NCBI RefSeq assembly: GCF_036516575.1 | Contig: NZ_DATBTY010000083.1 | Span: 158,865 to 222,864, forward strand | Direction: 5' to 3' | DNA length: 64,000 nucleotides | DNA from: Cerasibacillus sp036516575 | GTDB taxonomy: Bacteria; Bacillota; Bacilli; Bacillales; Amphibacillaceae | In this document: positions 52,261 to 61,204 of the stretch, one piece after another | Position numbering within the stretch: position 1 is the first letter of the stretch | Layout of the letters: every line of letters begins with the position of its first letter | Notes under the pieces: generated by a model | Seen by the model: the letters and a program-made list of their open reading frames with translations, nothing else | The model's database searches: none | What the model was told of the DNA's origin: nothing | Position numbers and translations under genes: made by a program

Positions 52261-53289
52261 TCAATTGTTTTTATACATGAGATATAAAGCTTTAGTCATT
52301 TCTGATGAAAAAGCATTTAACAATGTGATCACTTTGCGATACTCCATTCGTGTAGGGCCGAGCAAACCAATCGTCCCTGTTTGATCACCATATACATGAT
52401 ATGTGGCTGTAATTAAACTAAAGTCCTTAATTGCATCCATATCATTTTCTTGTCCAATTCGAACATGGATACCTTCTTTAGACGTTTGCATGAGTTTAGC
52501 AATTTCTTGTTCATCTTCCATTACGGATAAGAAGGAGTGAATTTTATTTATATCTCTAAATTCAGGTTGCAATAAAAGGTTTGATTTTCCACCAACATAT
52601 ACTTTAACAGGTTGTTCTTGAATAAACACCTTTGATAAATATGCATAAGCTTTCTCAAAATTATTTACATATTGCTTCATTAAGTGAATCACTTCATCAC
52701 GTATAACTTCCTGTAAATGAATGATTGGAACACCAGATAAACGATCATTTAATATATTGACCATTTTTTCCAAATCAGAAGCGTGCATATCAAATGGAAC
52801 AGAGAAAGAACGGTGCTCGACATGTCCCGTATCAGTCACTAAGATAGATACAGCACTATGCGCTGATAATGGTAATAACTGAATTTGCTTTAGTTTTGTA
52901 TCATAGATTTCCGGTCCTAAAATAATCGCTGTGTAGTTTGTTAACTCAGATAATACTTCTGCTGCTTTTTGAACAATTTGCTCGACCTCAAAGTAACCTT
53001 CTTGTAAAACACTATTTAAAATGTTGATTTCACTTCTCTTAATTGTCGGAGCAATAATATGATCAACATAATAACGATATCCTTTTTCTGATGGAATTCT
53101 ACCAGAGGATGTATGGGTTTTTTCTAGGTACCCTAGGTCTTCTAAGTCAGCCATCTCATTACGTATCGTTGCAGCACTTAACGCGATACCGTCCTTCTTT
53201 GATATGACACGGGAACCAACTGGATGTGCAGAGTCAATAAATTCATCAATAATGATTTTTAATATTAATAACTGCCGCTCCGTCAACAT
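52261..53289 (-). CDS. hrcA: Heat-shock repressor HrcA
   Basis: A ~342-residue repressor of class I heat-shock genes. The N-terminal winged HTH (RQLLILKIIIDEFIDSAHPVGS, LSAATIRNEMADLEDLGYL) binds CIRCE, and the dimerisation domain contains an inserted dehydrogenase-like region. I start at ATG 53289, behind AGGGGTG. CIRCE lies just upstream, so it represses its own operon. Confidence 0.96.
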   Translation of the reverse strand: MLTERQLLILKIIIDEFIDSAHPVGSRVISKKDGIALSAATIRNEMADLEDLGYLEKTHTSSGRIPSEKGYRYYVDHIIAPTIKRSEINILNSVLQEGYFEVEQIVQKAAEVLSELTNYTAIILGPEIYDTKLKQIQLLPLSAHSAVSILVTDTGHVEHRSFSVPFDMHASDLEKMVNILNDRLSGVPIIHLQEVIRDEVIHLMKQYVNNFEKAYAYLSKVFIQEQPVKVYVGGKSNLLLQPEFRDINKIHSFLSVMEDEQEIAKLMQTSKEGIHVRIGQENDMDAIKDFSLITATYHVYGDQTGTIGLLGPTRMEYRKVITLLNAFSSEMTKALYLMYKNN

Positions 53290-53303
53290 GATGTTCACCC
53301 CTG

Positions 53304-53330
53304 TTAGCACTCCGTATCATCGAGTGCTAA
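53304..53330 (-). promoter_or_regulatory. CIRCE operator of the hrcA operon
   Basis: TTAGCACTC-N9-GAGTGCTAA is a perfect match to CIRCE, the HrcA-binding inverted repeat. TTGACA on the minus strand (53369-53364) is a likely -35, overlapping the end of hemW. The matching -10 is weak. Confidence 0.96.
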
Positions 53331-53365
53331 TGCTAATAATAAGTTAACAAATCATTATTTTTTTG

Positions 53366-54523
53366 TCAATTAACATGATTTAAATCTGATTCATCGAGTA
53401 GAAAGTGCGCAAAAACGTCATTACCGAATAAAAGGCCATCCTCTGTTAAACGCAGATGATTTTTATCTTCTACCAACCAGTTTTTATCGATTAAATCTTT
53501 AACTTGTTTTTGGTAAATACGGTCATATGGAAAACCGAACTTTTTATTGAATTGTTTTTTGTTGATCCCTGTACGCTTCCTTAACCCTAGGAAAAACTCT
53601 TCCTCTACTTTCTCTTTTAAACCAATAGAATCAACCTTCATAATTGGGTATCCGTCTTGATTCGCTTGATTTATATAGGAAGGGATTGCTCTAATATTCA
53701 TCGTCCGCTTCCCTGGCAAATATGCAGATGCACCTGCTCCAAAACCATAATAATAATCATTATTCCAATAGGTTAAATTATGTTTACTTTCATAGGATGG
53801 TTTTGCAAAATTACTAATCTCATATTGGTTCAATCCATGACTTGTCATCAGCTGTCGTAATAAAGCATACATCTCTACTTCTTCTTCTTGCTCAGGACGG
53901 TGCAACTTCCCTTTACGATAACGGTTATAAAAAATGGTCTGTGGTTCTACCTGTAATGAATACGCTGAATAATGCGGTAGATGAAAGCTTAATGCTTTTT
54001 TAACAGTTTCTGTAAAGTTTGAAACGGTTTGATGTGGTAAAGCATAAATGAGATCAATGCTTATATTTTCAAATCCGTTTTTCCTCAAATCATTAATTGT
54101 ACGGTATACATCTTTTACTTGATGAGCCCGACCAATGTCTTTTAATAATTGATTATCAAACACTTGCACACCTAAAGAAACCCGATTAACGCCAAAATGT
54201 TTTAATAATTTTATTTTCTCTTCGTCAAAATCCCCAGGATTAGCTTCAATGGTAAATTCTTCACATGAAGCAACATCAAAGAATTCATGAATGAGGTCTA
54301 ACAACTTTTTCAACTGTGTGATATTTAGTGCCGTTGGTGTTCCACCACCGATGAAAATTGTACGGACTTTATTTTTTGTTCCAGGTAGTATAGTCGCCAT
54401 TTCTTTTCCTAAAGCTTCGATATATTGAGTTGCCATCGATTCATTATAAAATATTTTTGTGAAATCGCAATAATGACAGATGTGGTGGCAAAACGGAATG
54501 TGAATATAGACAGATTGAATCAT
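53366..54523 (-). CDS. hemW: HemW, radical SAM haem chaperone (HemN-like)
   Basis: A ~385-residue protein with the radical SAM cluster motif CHHICHYCDF near residue 15, GGGTPTAL and the C-terminal HemN domain. It lacks the extra C-terminal cysteine-rich features of true HemN and belongs to the HemW type, which binds and inserts haem. Start ATG 54523 follows AAGGAGGAG. Confidence 0.92.
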   Translation of the reverse strand: MIQSVYIHIPFCHHICHYCDFTKIFYNESMATQYIEALGKEMATILPGTKNKVRTIFIGGGTPTALNITQLKKLLDLIHEFFDVASCEEFTIEANPGDFDEEKIKLLKHFGVNRVSLGVQVFDNQLLKDIGRAHQVKDVYRTINDLRKNGFENISIDLIYALPHQTVSNFTETVKKALSFHLPHYSAYSLQVEPQTIFYNRYRKGKLHRPEQEEEVEMYALLRQLMTSHGLNQYEISNFAKPSYESKHNLTYWNNDYYYGFGAGASAYLPGKRTMNIRAIPSYINQANQDGYPIMKVDSIGLKEKVEEEFFLGLRKRTGINKKQFNKKFGFPYDRIYQKQVKDLIDKNWLVEDKNHLRLTEDGLLFGNDVFAHFLLDESDLNHVN

Positions 54524-54559
54524 GATGCTCCTCCTTAGCAAATCAAATAAGAAAAGGAA

Positions 54560-54591
54560 AAATTTTATGATAATGATGACACATAAAATTT
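54560..54591 (-). terminator. Hairpin between lepA and hemW
   Basis: AAATTTTATG-N12-CATAAAATTT followed on the minus strand by TTCCTTTTC. AT-rich and therefore only moderately convincing. Confidence 0.5.
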
Positions 54592-54610
54592 CTCCTTTCT
54601 TAACTAGCGA

Positions 54611-56419
54611 TTAGTTATCATCCATTTTCAATACAGACATAAAGGCTTCCTGCGGGACCTCAACAGAACCAACCATTTTCATGCGTTTTTTACCTTCTTT
54701 TTGGCGTTCAAGTAGTTTTCTTTTTCTAGAAATATCTCCACCATAACACTTAGCTAGGACATTTTTACGAATGGCTTTAATCGTTGAGCGAGCAATAATT
54801 TTATTTCCGATTGCTGCTTGGACAGGTACTTCAAAATGCTGTCTCGGAATCAATTCACGCAGTTTTTCAACGATTTGCTTTCCACGTTCATAAGCGAAAT
54901 CACGATGCACAATGAAAGAAAGGGCATCAATTTGTTCACCGTTGAGTAGTATATCCATTTTCACTAAGTTTGAAGGTTGATAACCGATTAATTCGTAGTC
55001 AAAGGAGGCATAGCCTTTTGATTGTGACTTTAATTGGTCAAAGAAATCATAAACAATTTCTGATAATGGGATATGGTAAATGACATTAACACGTATATCA
55101 TCTAAATATTCCATATTAACGAAATGACCACGCTTTTTCTGTGAGATTTCCATTACTGGGCCAACATAGTCATTTGGCACCATGATTGTTGCTTCGACAT
55201 ACGGTTCACGTACTTCTTCGATTTCTTGCTGATCAGGCATATCTGATGGATTATCTACCTTAATAATCTCACCATCTGTCCTTTTCACCTCATAGATAAC
55301 GCTTGGTGCAGTTGTTATTAAATCAATATTAAATTCACGCTCGATTCGTTCTTGGACGATTTCCATATGTAATAGACCAAGGAAACCACATCTAAAACCG
55401 AACCCTAATGCTTGTGAAGTTTCTGCTTCATATTGTAAGGCAGAATCATTTAATTCTAAACGTTCTAATGCTTCGCGTAAATCATTATAATCATTCGTGT
55501 CGATTGGGTATAATCCGCAAAAGACCATCGGGTTTAATTTTCTGTATCCAGGTAATGGCTCTTCTGCCGGGCGTTCAACATGAGTAATCGTGTCTCCAAC
55601 ATGCGTGTCAGATACATTTTTTATAGATGCCGTTAAATAACCGACATCGCCGACATCGAGTCGAGCAACAGATTGCGGTTTCGGATTAAAGACACCGACC
55701 TCATTAACTTCAAATTCTTTCCCAGTAGCCATCATTTTTATTTTATCGCCTACCTTAACCGACCCCTGCATAACACAGACATAGGCGACAACCCCACGGT
55801 ATGAATCAAATAAAGAATCAAATATTAATGCTTGAAGGGGTTCATCTGGGTCACCAATTGGCGGTGGAATAGCTTCAACAACTCGTTCCAGGATATCATC
55901 AATACCGATATTAGCTTTGGCTGAAGCTAAGATGACATCCTCGGGATCAATTCCAATTACTTCCTCTAACTCTTTCTTTACACGATCTGGATCTGCGTTT
56001 GGTAAATCAATTTTATTAATAACCGGAATAATTTCTAAATCATTATCCAATGCTAAATAAACGTTAGCTAGTGTTTGTGCTTCAATACCTTGAGCAGCAT
56101 CGACGACAAGAATCGCTCCTTCACATGCGGCTAAACTTCTTGATACTTCATATGTAAAATCGACATGCCCTGGTGTATCTATTAAGTGGAATGTATATTC
56201 TTCACCATCTTTACTCTCGTATTGAAGTTGTACTGCATTTAATTTGATTGTAATTCCACGTTCGCGCTCTAAATCCATCGCATCAAGAAATTGCTCTTTC
56301 ATTTCACGTTGAGTCAATGCTTTTGTATTCTCTAAAATTCGATCTGCTAATGTTGACTTACCATGGTCAATATGGGCGATTATCGAAAAATTCCGGATGT
56401 TATCTTGCTTTTTAGACAT
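54611..56419 (-). CDS. lepA: Elongation factor 4 (LepA)
   Basis: A 602-residue translational GTPase with AHIDHGKST, DTPGHVDF and NKIDLP motifs, EF-G-like domains II, III and V and the LepA-specific C-terminal domain. It back-translocates or remodels ribosomes. Length is canonical, and it starts behind TAGGAG. Confidence 0.97.
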   Translation of the reverse strand: MSKKQDNIRNFSIIAHIDHGKSTLADRILENTKALTQREMKEQFLDAMDLERERGITIKLNAVQLQYESKDGEEYTFHLIDTPGHVDFTYEVSRSLAACEGAILVVDAAQGIEAQTLANVYLALDNDLEIIPVINKIDLPNADPDRVKKELEEVIGIDPEDVILASAKANIGIDDILERVVEAIPPPIGDPDEPLQALIFDSLFDSYRGVVAYVCVMQGSVKVGDKIKMMATGKEFEVNEVGVFNPKPQSVARLDVGDVGYLTASIKNVSDTHVGDTITHVERPAEEPLPGYRKLNPMVFCGLYPIDTNDYNDLREALERLELNDSALQYEAETSQALGFGFRCGFLGLLHMEIVQERIEREFNIDLITTAPSVIYEVKRTDGEIIKVDNPSDMPDQQEIEEVREPYVEATIMVPNDYVGPVMEISQKKRGHFVNMEYLDDIRVNVIYHIPLSEIVYDFFDQLKSQSKGYASFDYELIGYQPSNLVKMDILLNGEQIDALSFIVHRDFAYERGKQIVEKLRELIPRQHFEVPVQAAIGNKIIARSTIKAIRKNVLAKCYGGDISRKRKLLERQKEGKKRMKMVGSVEVPQEAFMSVLKMDDN

Positions 56420-56575
56420 AAATGCTGTTCACTCCTAAGTGTCATTTCCGCGAGACTATAAAATCATACATTTGGTCACTATGTTGACATAATTCACTAG
56501 GTTAAATTATATCAATACGCCCACATCGTTTCAAGGACAATATCACGTAGGGTATCTTCATGATGAGAAAAGCTA

Positions 56576-56881
56576 CTAAAAAAGCATGGTTGATAATTGA
56601 TAAATAATCTGTACGACCCCCTCATAAAACCCTTTCACAATCTTTTCTAACCCAGTAGCTAGCTTTTGGGTAAAATGGGGGGATTGGTTCTGCTGATTTA
56701 ATTGATGAATTTGAATTTCATCTATATCTTCATTGTTATTGTCTACATATTCAATCGAGTCGATTATGTTTTGCTCAGACGTGTCTATATCATGATTATT
56801 TGCTTGTTTGTCAAGCCCGAATAACATTCCAACTAGAAAAAATATAACAAGACATAATATGAATATTGTAAATCGGGCCAT
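56576..56881 (-). CDS. yqxA: YqxA-like membrane-anchored protein (DUF3679)
   Basis: A 101-residue protein with one N-terminal membrane helix (residues ~4-22), an acidic middle and a hydrophobic C-terminal helix. It starts on the last base of the spoIIP stop (TAATG), and lies between spoIIP and lepA as yqxA does in B. subtilis. Function is unknown. Confidence 0.8.
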   Translation of the reverse strand: MARFTIFILCLVIFFLVGMLFGLDKQANNHDIDTSEQNIIDSIEYVDNNNEDIDEIQIHQLNQQNQSPHFTQKLATGLEKIVKGFYEGVVQIIYQLSTMLF

Positions 56882-58047
56882 TACTTTTTCACCTCAATCG
56901 TTTTATTAACTTTTTCGGCATCCCAATAATATTCAGTGAAAATTTCAGCAAACACGTCTGTCGTTCGATTTAATTCGTCCCACGTATTTTCCACACCACC
57001 GATTTCTAATAGAATGGCATGATCTGATAAATCCTGATTAAAAATTCCATTCGTTCCTGGTCCTTTTTTCTGAAATATTCCCCTACTTATACCTGGGTAC
57101 TTTTCTTCCAGTAAATAATGTAATTCCGTCGCAAATTGTAAATTACGTTCATAATTTGCGTGTTCAGCTCCGACAACGAACATGATTTTAGCGTATTTTT
57201 TTCCATTTATATTTTTTGTCGTTTTATTATATCCCTGTGAATCTCTATGGATATCAAAAACATAGACAACATCACGGTGTTTAGATAAAGCTACTTCAAC
57301 AGTCTCTCTTGATATTTGATATGATTTCGGATATTTTAATCCCTTTTCTTGTAATACTTGCATATGATCTGTTTTATCAACAACCGTCCCTATTCCTGCT
57401 GTTTTCAATGCCTTTTCTAATCGTTCACTTAATTTGGTTACATTTGCTTCATGATGGAAGGCAAGATTTACATTAGAAACATCAGGTAAAGCAGGTAGGA
57501 ATGATTCACGATTATGTGTATTATAAATAAAAACGACATTTTTATTTCCAGTTGTTAACGGAGAATCAGTTTTTGTATCAGAACCTTCTTCCGTATCCTC
57601 GTTAATAATGGCATGGCGCTCTTTTAAGATATCTTCTAAAGGAGCTGCGGATTCAATCGGTAAATTTGTATAGTCTGTTCCCTCTCCTGCCAACAATATT
57701 TTTGTATCAAAAATCTGAAATCCTGGTAATTCATTACCGAGCAAACTCCTGACATCATTTGGTTTTATATGAGTTGCTAATCGAAACAATGTCGATGAAA
57801 TGCTAGGCAATTGTTCAAGATCAGTTGCATGATGGAAAGCCCGATTTTCCATACCAAATAAATGAAGAAATGTTGCACTTTCTACTTTGTTCGTCCACTC
57901 TGTTAATAATTGTAATGAAATACGATAGGTCGGCGATACGGTTGTTAATACCCCAATTAACATAAACGTGAGAAAAATACTAAAAAAATAGATAGTTCCT
58001 TTTTTAATAAAGCGTGTAAACGGTAAACCTTTACGACTAAACATCAT
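56881..58047 (-). CDS. spoIIP: Stage II sporulation protein P (SpoIIP)
   Basis: A ~388-residue sporulation amidase/endopeptidase with one N-terminal membrane helix (residues ~17-37) and a C-terminal amidase domain with FIYNTHNRESF (~176-186) and VFDIHRDSQGY (~258-268), then LLEIGG near 350. With SpoIID/SpoIIM it degrades septal peptidoglycan for engulfment. Two starts, ATG 58047 and 58044, follow GGGGTGG. It lies ~100 bases downstream of gpr. Confidence 0.93.
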   Translation of the reverse strand: MMFSRKGLPFTRFIKKGTIYFFSIFLTFMLIGVLTTVSPTYRISLQLLTEWTNKVESATFLHLFGMENRAFHHATDLEQLPSISSTLFRLATHIKPNDVRSLLGNELPGFQIFDTKILLAGEGTDYTNLPIESAAPLEDILKERHAIINEDTEEGSDTKTDSPLTTGNKNVVFIYNTHNRESFLPALPDVSNVNLAFHHEANVTKLSERLEKALKTAGIGTVVDKTDHMQVLQEKGLKYPKSYQISRETVEVALSKHRDVVYVFDIHRDSQGYNKTTKNINGKKYAKIMFVVGAEHANYERNLQFATELHYLLEEKYPGISRGIFQKKGPGTNGIFNQDLSDHAILLEIGGVENTWDELNRTTDVFAEIFTEYYWDAEKVNKTIEVKK

Positions 58048-58146
58048 ACCACCCCATTTTCAACTTGATAGTCGCTCTATTTTAAATCTATGAAAATGGG
58101 TAGAAAAGTAGAACAAGCTTATTGACTTAAATAAAAAAATTCATGT

Positions 58147-59238
58147 TTAACGTGTATAAGAAGAAAAGTTATCTACATCAATTGTTTCATGTAGGGCGGC
58201 ATTAATACCAGAAGCGAGGAGATGGGCCATGTTTTTCATAAAATCATCTACTTCTTTCGGTGTCACAATCATGTTTTTTCCAATTGGGGAAAGCACTTCA
58301 GTAATTAAAGAGCGCTTCTCTTCTTCTGATAATGTACCAACCATCCCTAAAAAGGTTTGTCGTTTTTCAACATTCGGCAAGTCTGCATCATGAAGTTCCT
58401 TTTTACCAAATGTAAAGCCCCCCGGTAATAAAGATTGGAACGGGCGATCTTTTTCTTTCCATGAACGACCAAAATGTTTTAGTAAATAATCGATTGTATC
58501 ACTTGTAATCGTAACAGCATCAACGACAGTTGGAACACCGATAGCAATAACTGGAATGCCAAATGTATCTTTAGTTAATTCTTTACGTTTATTTCCCACT
58601 CCAGATCCAGGATGTATACCGGTGTCAGAAATTTGAATCGTCTCGTTAATCCGATCAATCGATCTTGAAGCTAATGCATCAACCGCAATGACAAAGCTCG
58701 GTTGGAATTGTTCAATAACCCCGGCAATAATTTCACTCGTTTCTATTCCTGTTACACCCATAACACCAGGGGTCAGTGCTGCTACTGGACGATAGCCGTC
58801 TGCCACCGTTTCATATTCCAATTCGAATAAATGACTCGTCACTAAAATCTTTTCAACTGTCATTGGCCCTAATGCATCTGGTGTAACATGCCAATTACCT
58901 AAACCGACAATTAATCCTTTATCACCTTTTTTAATGTGATTTAACGTTAATATGTTTTCTAATTCAGCAGCTAATATTTTCGCTGCTGCTTGTTGACTTG
59001 CCGTATCTTGATTTTTAACGCCATCAGCATAGATTGTTACATAATGACCTGGCTTTTTTCCTGTTTGTCTGGCGCCATCATCATTTATTTCGACATAGGA
59101 AATTTTTATATTATCTTTATTAACATCACGTATGACAACCCCTTGACGTTGGTGTTGGTCGGCCTCTTTAACATACATATCCTTAGCTTCAACAGCTAAA
59201 TCTGTTCGAACTGGATTAAATTGGTCATCTTGCATCAT
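58147..59238 (-). CDS. gpr: Germination protease Gpr
   Basis: A ~363-residue aspartate protease that degrades small acid-soluble proteins when spores germinate. The N-terminal propeptide carries the TDLAVEAKD sequence in which the zymogen is processed. Strand motifs VGLGNW, GVTGIETSEI and DALASRSIDR match the family. I choose ATG 59238 behind GGAGGG. A candidate forespore promoter precedes it. Confidence 0.94.
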   Translation of the reverse strand: MMQDDQFNPVRTDLAVEAKDMYVKEADQHQRQGVVIRDVNKDNIKISYVEINDDGARQTGKKPGHYVTIYADGVKNQDTASQQAAAKILAAELENILTLNHIKKGDKGLIVGLGNWHVTPDALGPMTVEKILVTSHLFELEYETVADGYRPVAALTPGVMGVTGIETSEIIAGVIEQFQPSFVIAVDALASRSIDRINETIQISDTGIHPGSGVGNKRKELTKDTFGIPVIAIGVPTVVDAVTITSDTIDYLLKHFGRSWKEKDRPFQSLLPGGFTFGKKELHDADLPNVEKRQTFLGMVGTLSEEEKRSLITEVLSPIGKNMIVTPKEVDDFMKNMAHLLASGINAALHETIDVDNFSSYTR

Positions 59239-59269
59239 CAATAACACCCTCCAAACAAAAAGTCATTAA

Positions 59270-59299
59270 TAGTATCATTTGCAATTTTTCATTCGTTCA
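59270..59299 (-). promoter_or_regulatory. Candidate sigma-G type forespore promoter of gpr
   Basis: On the minus strand TGAACG (59299-59294) and GATACTA (59276-59270) are 17 bases apart, close to the sigma-G pattern TGAATA-N17/18-CATACTA. gpr is expressed in the forespore in B. subtilis. Confidence 0.55.
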
Positions 59300-59386
59300 T
59301 GCAAAATATCATTAGATGCATTTTAAATTTCATATCGTGAATTTTTAGAATCATTGCATTTCTCACAATTAAAAGGAGGAATTAAC

Positions 59387-59647
59387 ATGGCTAATATTAA
59401 ATCAGCGATTAAGCGTACACGTACAAACCAAAGAAAGCGGATACAAAATCAAAAGGATCGCACGACGATGCGTTCTCATATTAAAGCGGTCGAAAGTGCC
59501 GTAGCTCTTAATGATAAAGAAAGAGCCCAAAAAGCATACCAATCTGCAGTTAAAGTCATTGATAAAGCAATTCAAAAAGGGATTATCCATGTAAACAATG
59601 GAAATCGTCAAAAGACTAGACTCGCAAAAAAGTTAAAACAAGCCTAA
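59387..59647 (+). CDS. rpsT: Ribosomal protein S20
   Basis: An 86-residue very basic protein (start MANIKSAIKRTRTNQRKR) that binds 16S rRNA. Start ATG 59387 follows AAAAGGAGG, and upstream in-frame codons are not used. It is the only plus-strand gene between gpr and holA and ends in a strong terminator. Confidence 0.96.
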   Translation: MANIKSAIKRTRTNQRKRIQNQKDRTTMRSHIKAVESAVALNDKERAQKAYQSAVKVIDKAIQKGIIHVNNGNRQKTRLAKKLKQA

Positions 59648-59683
59648 TTAAAAAAACGACCACATGTGGTCGTTTTTTTAATT
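59646..59683. terminator. Bidirectional terminator between rpsT and holA
   Basis: A perfect 38-base palindrome centred on 59664/59665 with CGACCACA / TGTGGTCG and T-runs on both strands. It spans the rpsT stop and the end of holA. Confidence 0.9.
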
Positions 59684-60703
59684 AACATTCCGGTTCATTA
59701 AGTTATGCAATAATAATTCAAAAGCGATATTTTTATCCATTTTTCCTTGTTTTAAGAGAGCATCAGTTTCGGCAAGTTGATTGATAATGTATTTTAGGCG
59801 CTTAATAGAAAATTGACGTTCCCTTTCATGAGCAATCTTCACAACATACGGGTGAACACCTAGGCTTTTCTGGATTTGTCCTTGGGAGTATCCTTTTTGT
59901 TTTAATAACTTTACCCTTAAAATCATCCGAAATTGATAGGCTAATAAACCAATTAATGCGATTTGGTCTTCTTTTTGTTTCAATAAATCATGATAAATGG
60001 CAATTGCTTTGTAAAGGTCTGCTATCATGACAGCATCAACAAGACGTAAAGCCGAACTAGTCGGTGTATGTGATACAAGTTTCTCAACAATTTCCTTTGT
60101 AATCACGCCTCCTTCACCAACATAAAGTGCGAGCTTAGATATTTCACTTTGTAATAACTGGAGATTTATTAATAGATCTGGATCTAATAGATAAATTGCT
60201 TCACGCTCAATCGTAACATGTAAATCTTCAGCCATTGTGATAACCCATTTTTCCGCTTCATGCGGCTTAATTGTTTCACATACGGCAATTTCTGCTTTTT
60301 GTTTCAATTGCTTTGTTATTTTTTTTCGACTATCTATTTTTTCAGCAGTATGTATAAAAACAACGATTGAATAATCAGGCGGGGCCTGTAAATAGTCCTC
60401 TAATACAGTTAGCTGATGTTCAAATGGGAGCTTTTTCGCTTTCGTTTGTAGAAAGATCGGATTTGTAGCAAAAATAAGCTTTTTCCCCTCAAAAAACGGA
60501 TAAGTCATCGCATCTGCTAACACATCCTGAATAGGGGTTTCAGTTAAATCATATGTCATAATATTTTCAGAATCTGTATTGACTTGCTTAATGAATAAAT
60601 CTTTTAAACGTTGGATAAAAAATGTTTCCTCTCCATAAACTAGACTAACTAATGGAATATCATTCTTTTTTAGTCGGCGACTTAGGTTTAAATAAGTCAT
60701 CAT
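59678..60703 (-). CDS. holA: DNA polymerase III delta subunit (HolA)
   Basis: A ~341-residue clamp-loader wrench subunit with the AAA+-like fold but degenerate P-loop (VSLVYGEETFF), the DLTETPIQDVLADAMTYPFFEGKKLIF segment and C-terminal collar domain (AYQFRMILRVKLL). It loads the beta sliding clamp. Two adjacent ATG codons (60703, 60700) are possible starts. Confidence 0.93.
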   Translation of the reverse strand: MMTYLNLSRRLKKNDIPLVSLVYGEETFFIQRLKDLFIKQVNTDSENIMTYDLTETPIQDVLADAMTYPFFEGKKLIFATNPIFLQTKAKKLPFEHQLTVLEDYLQAPPDYSIVVFIHTAEKIDSRKKITKQLKQKAEIAVCETIKPHEAEKWVITMAEDLHVTIEREAIYLLDPDLLINLQLLQSEISKLALYVGEGGVITKEIVEKLVSHTPTSSALRLVDAVMIADLYKAIAIYHDLLKQKEDQIALIGLLAYQFRMILRVKLLKQKGYSQGQIQKSLGVHPYVVKIAHERERQFSIKRLKYIINQLAETDALLKQGKMDKNIAFELLLHNLMNRNVN

Positions 60704-61021
60704 GTCTCCCCCATTCCATAAAACGATATATATAATGGTACGCTGTTACACATGGTTTCGCAAGCACAGTATCATTCAATTTGGTCATGTTTAAAGGAGG
60801 GAATATTTCCCTCCCGATCTATATCAACGTATAAGCATAAGCTTTATACGATTATTTATAGCCTAACCGGACATGGTAAAAATATCGCTGACAACTCTTT
60901 CTAATTATGACCGTGCATTTTATAAATGTGATGAAATGATGAATCCTTTTATTAAAGGTGGATTTTTTCAAAATTTTATCTTATACTATATGATAGTGAA
61001 TGGAGCTTAGGAGGGTTAGTT
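60704..61021. other. Divergent intergenic region between holA and yqzM
   Basis: No gene is seen. There are two hairpins, GGAGGGAA-TAT-TTCCCTCC (60796-60814) and CGTATAAGC / GCTTTATACG (60828-60850), neither followed by a T-run. The GGAGG in the first is not followed by a start codon. The yqzM ribosome binding site TAGGAGGG lies at the right end. Confidence 0.45.
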
Positions 61022-61156
61022 ATGAATGAATTTGAAAAGGATTCACAATCAAAAAACTTAGATGTTGCTGACTCAATCAAAGGATTTACTTTTTCATTTT
61101 TATATTTTGTATTAATCTTTGCCATCGGAGTTTTTATTAGCGTTCTTTACTCATAA
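61022..61156 (+). CDS. yqzM: YqzM-like small membrane protein
   Basis: A 44-residue protein (start MNEFEKDSQSKNLDVADS) with one C-terminal membrane helix (residues ~21-42). It starts at ATG 61022 behind TAGGAGGG, and length, N-terminal pattern and the place between holA and comEC match B. subtilis YqzM. Function unknown. Confidence 0.8.
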   Translation: MNEFEKDSQSKNLDVADSIKGFTFSFLYFVLIFAIGVFISVLYS

Positions 61157-61176
61157 GGTAAATAGGATTACATAGC

Positions 61177-61204
61177 AAAAAGAGGCTGATATCAGTCTCT
61201 TTTT
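61177..61204 (+). terminator. Terminator between yqzM and comEC
   Basis: AAAAAGAG-G-CTGAT / ATCAG-T-CTCTTTTT hairpin with T-runs on both sides, between convergent genes. Confidence 0.8.

Noticed and set aside
60796..60814. GGAGG hairpin as a translational switch
   Set aside because: No start codon or ORF follows the sequestered GGAGG on the plus strand.
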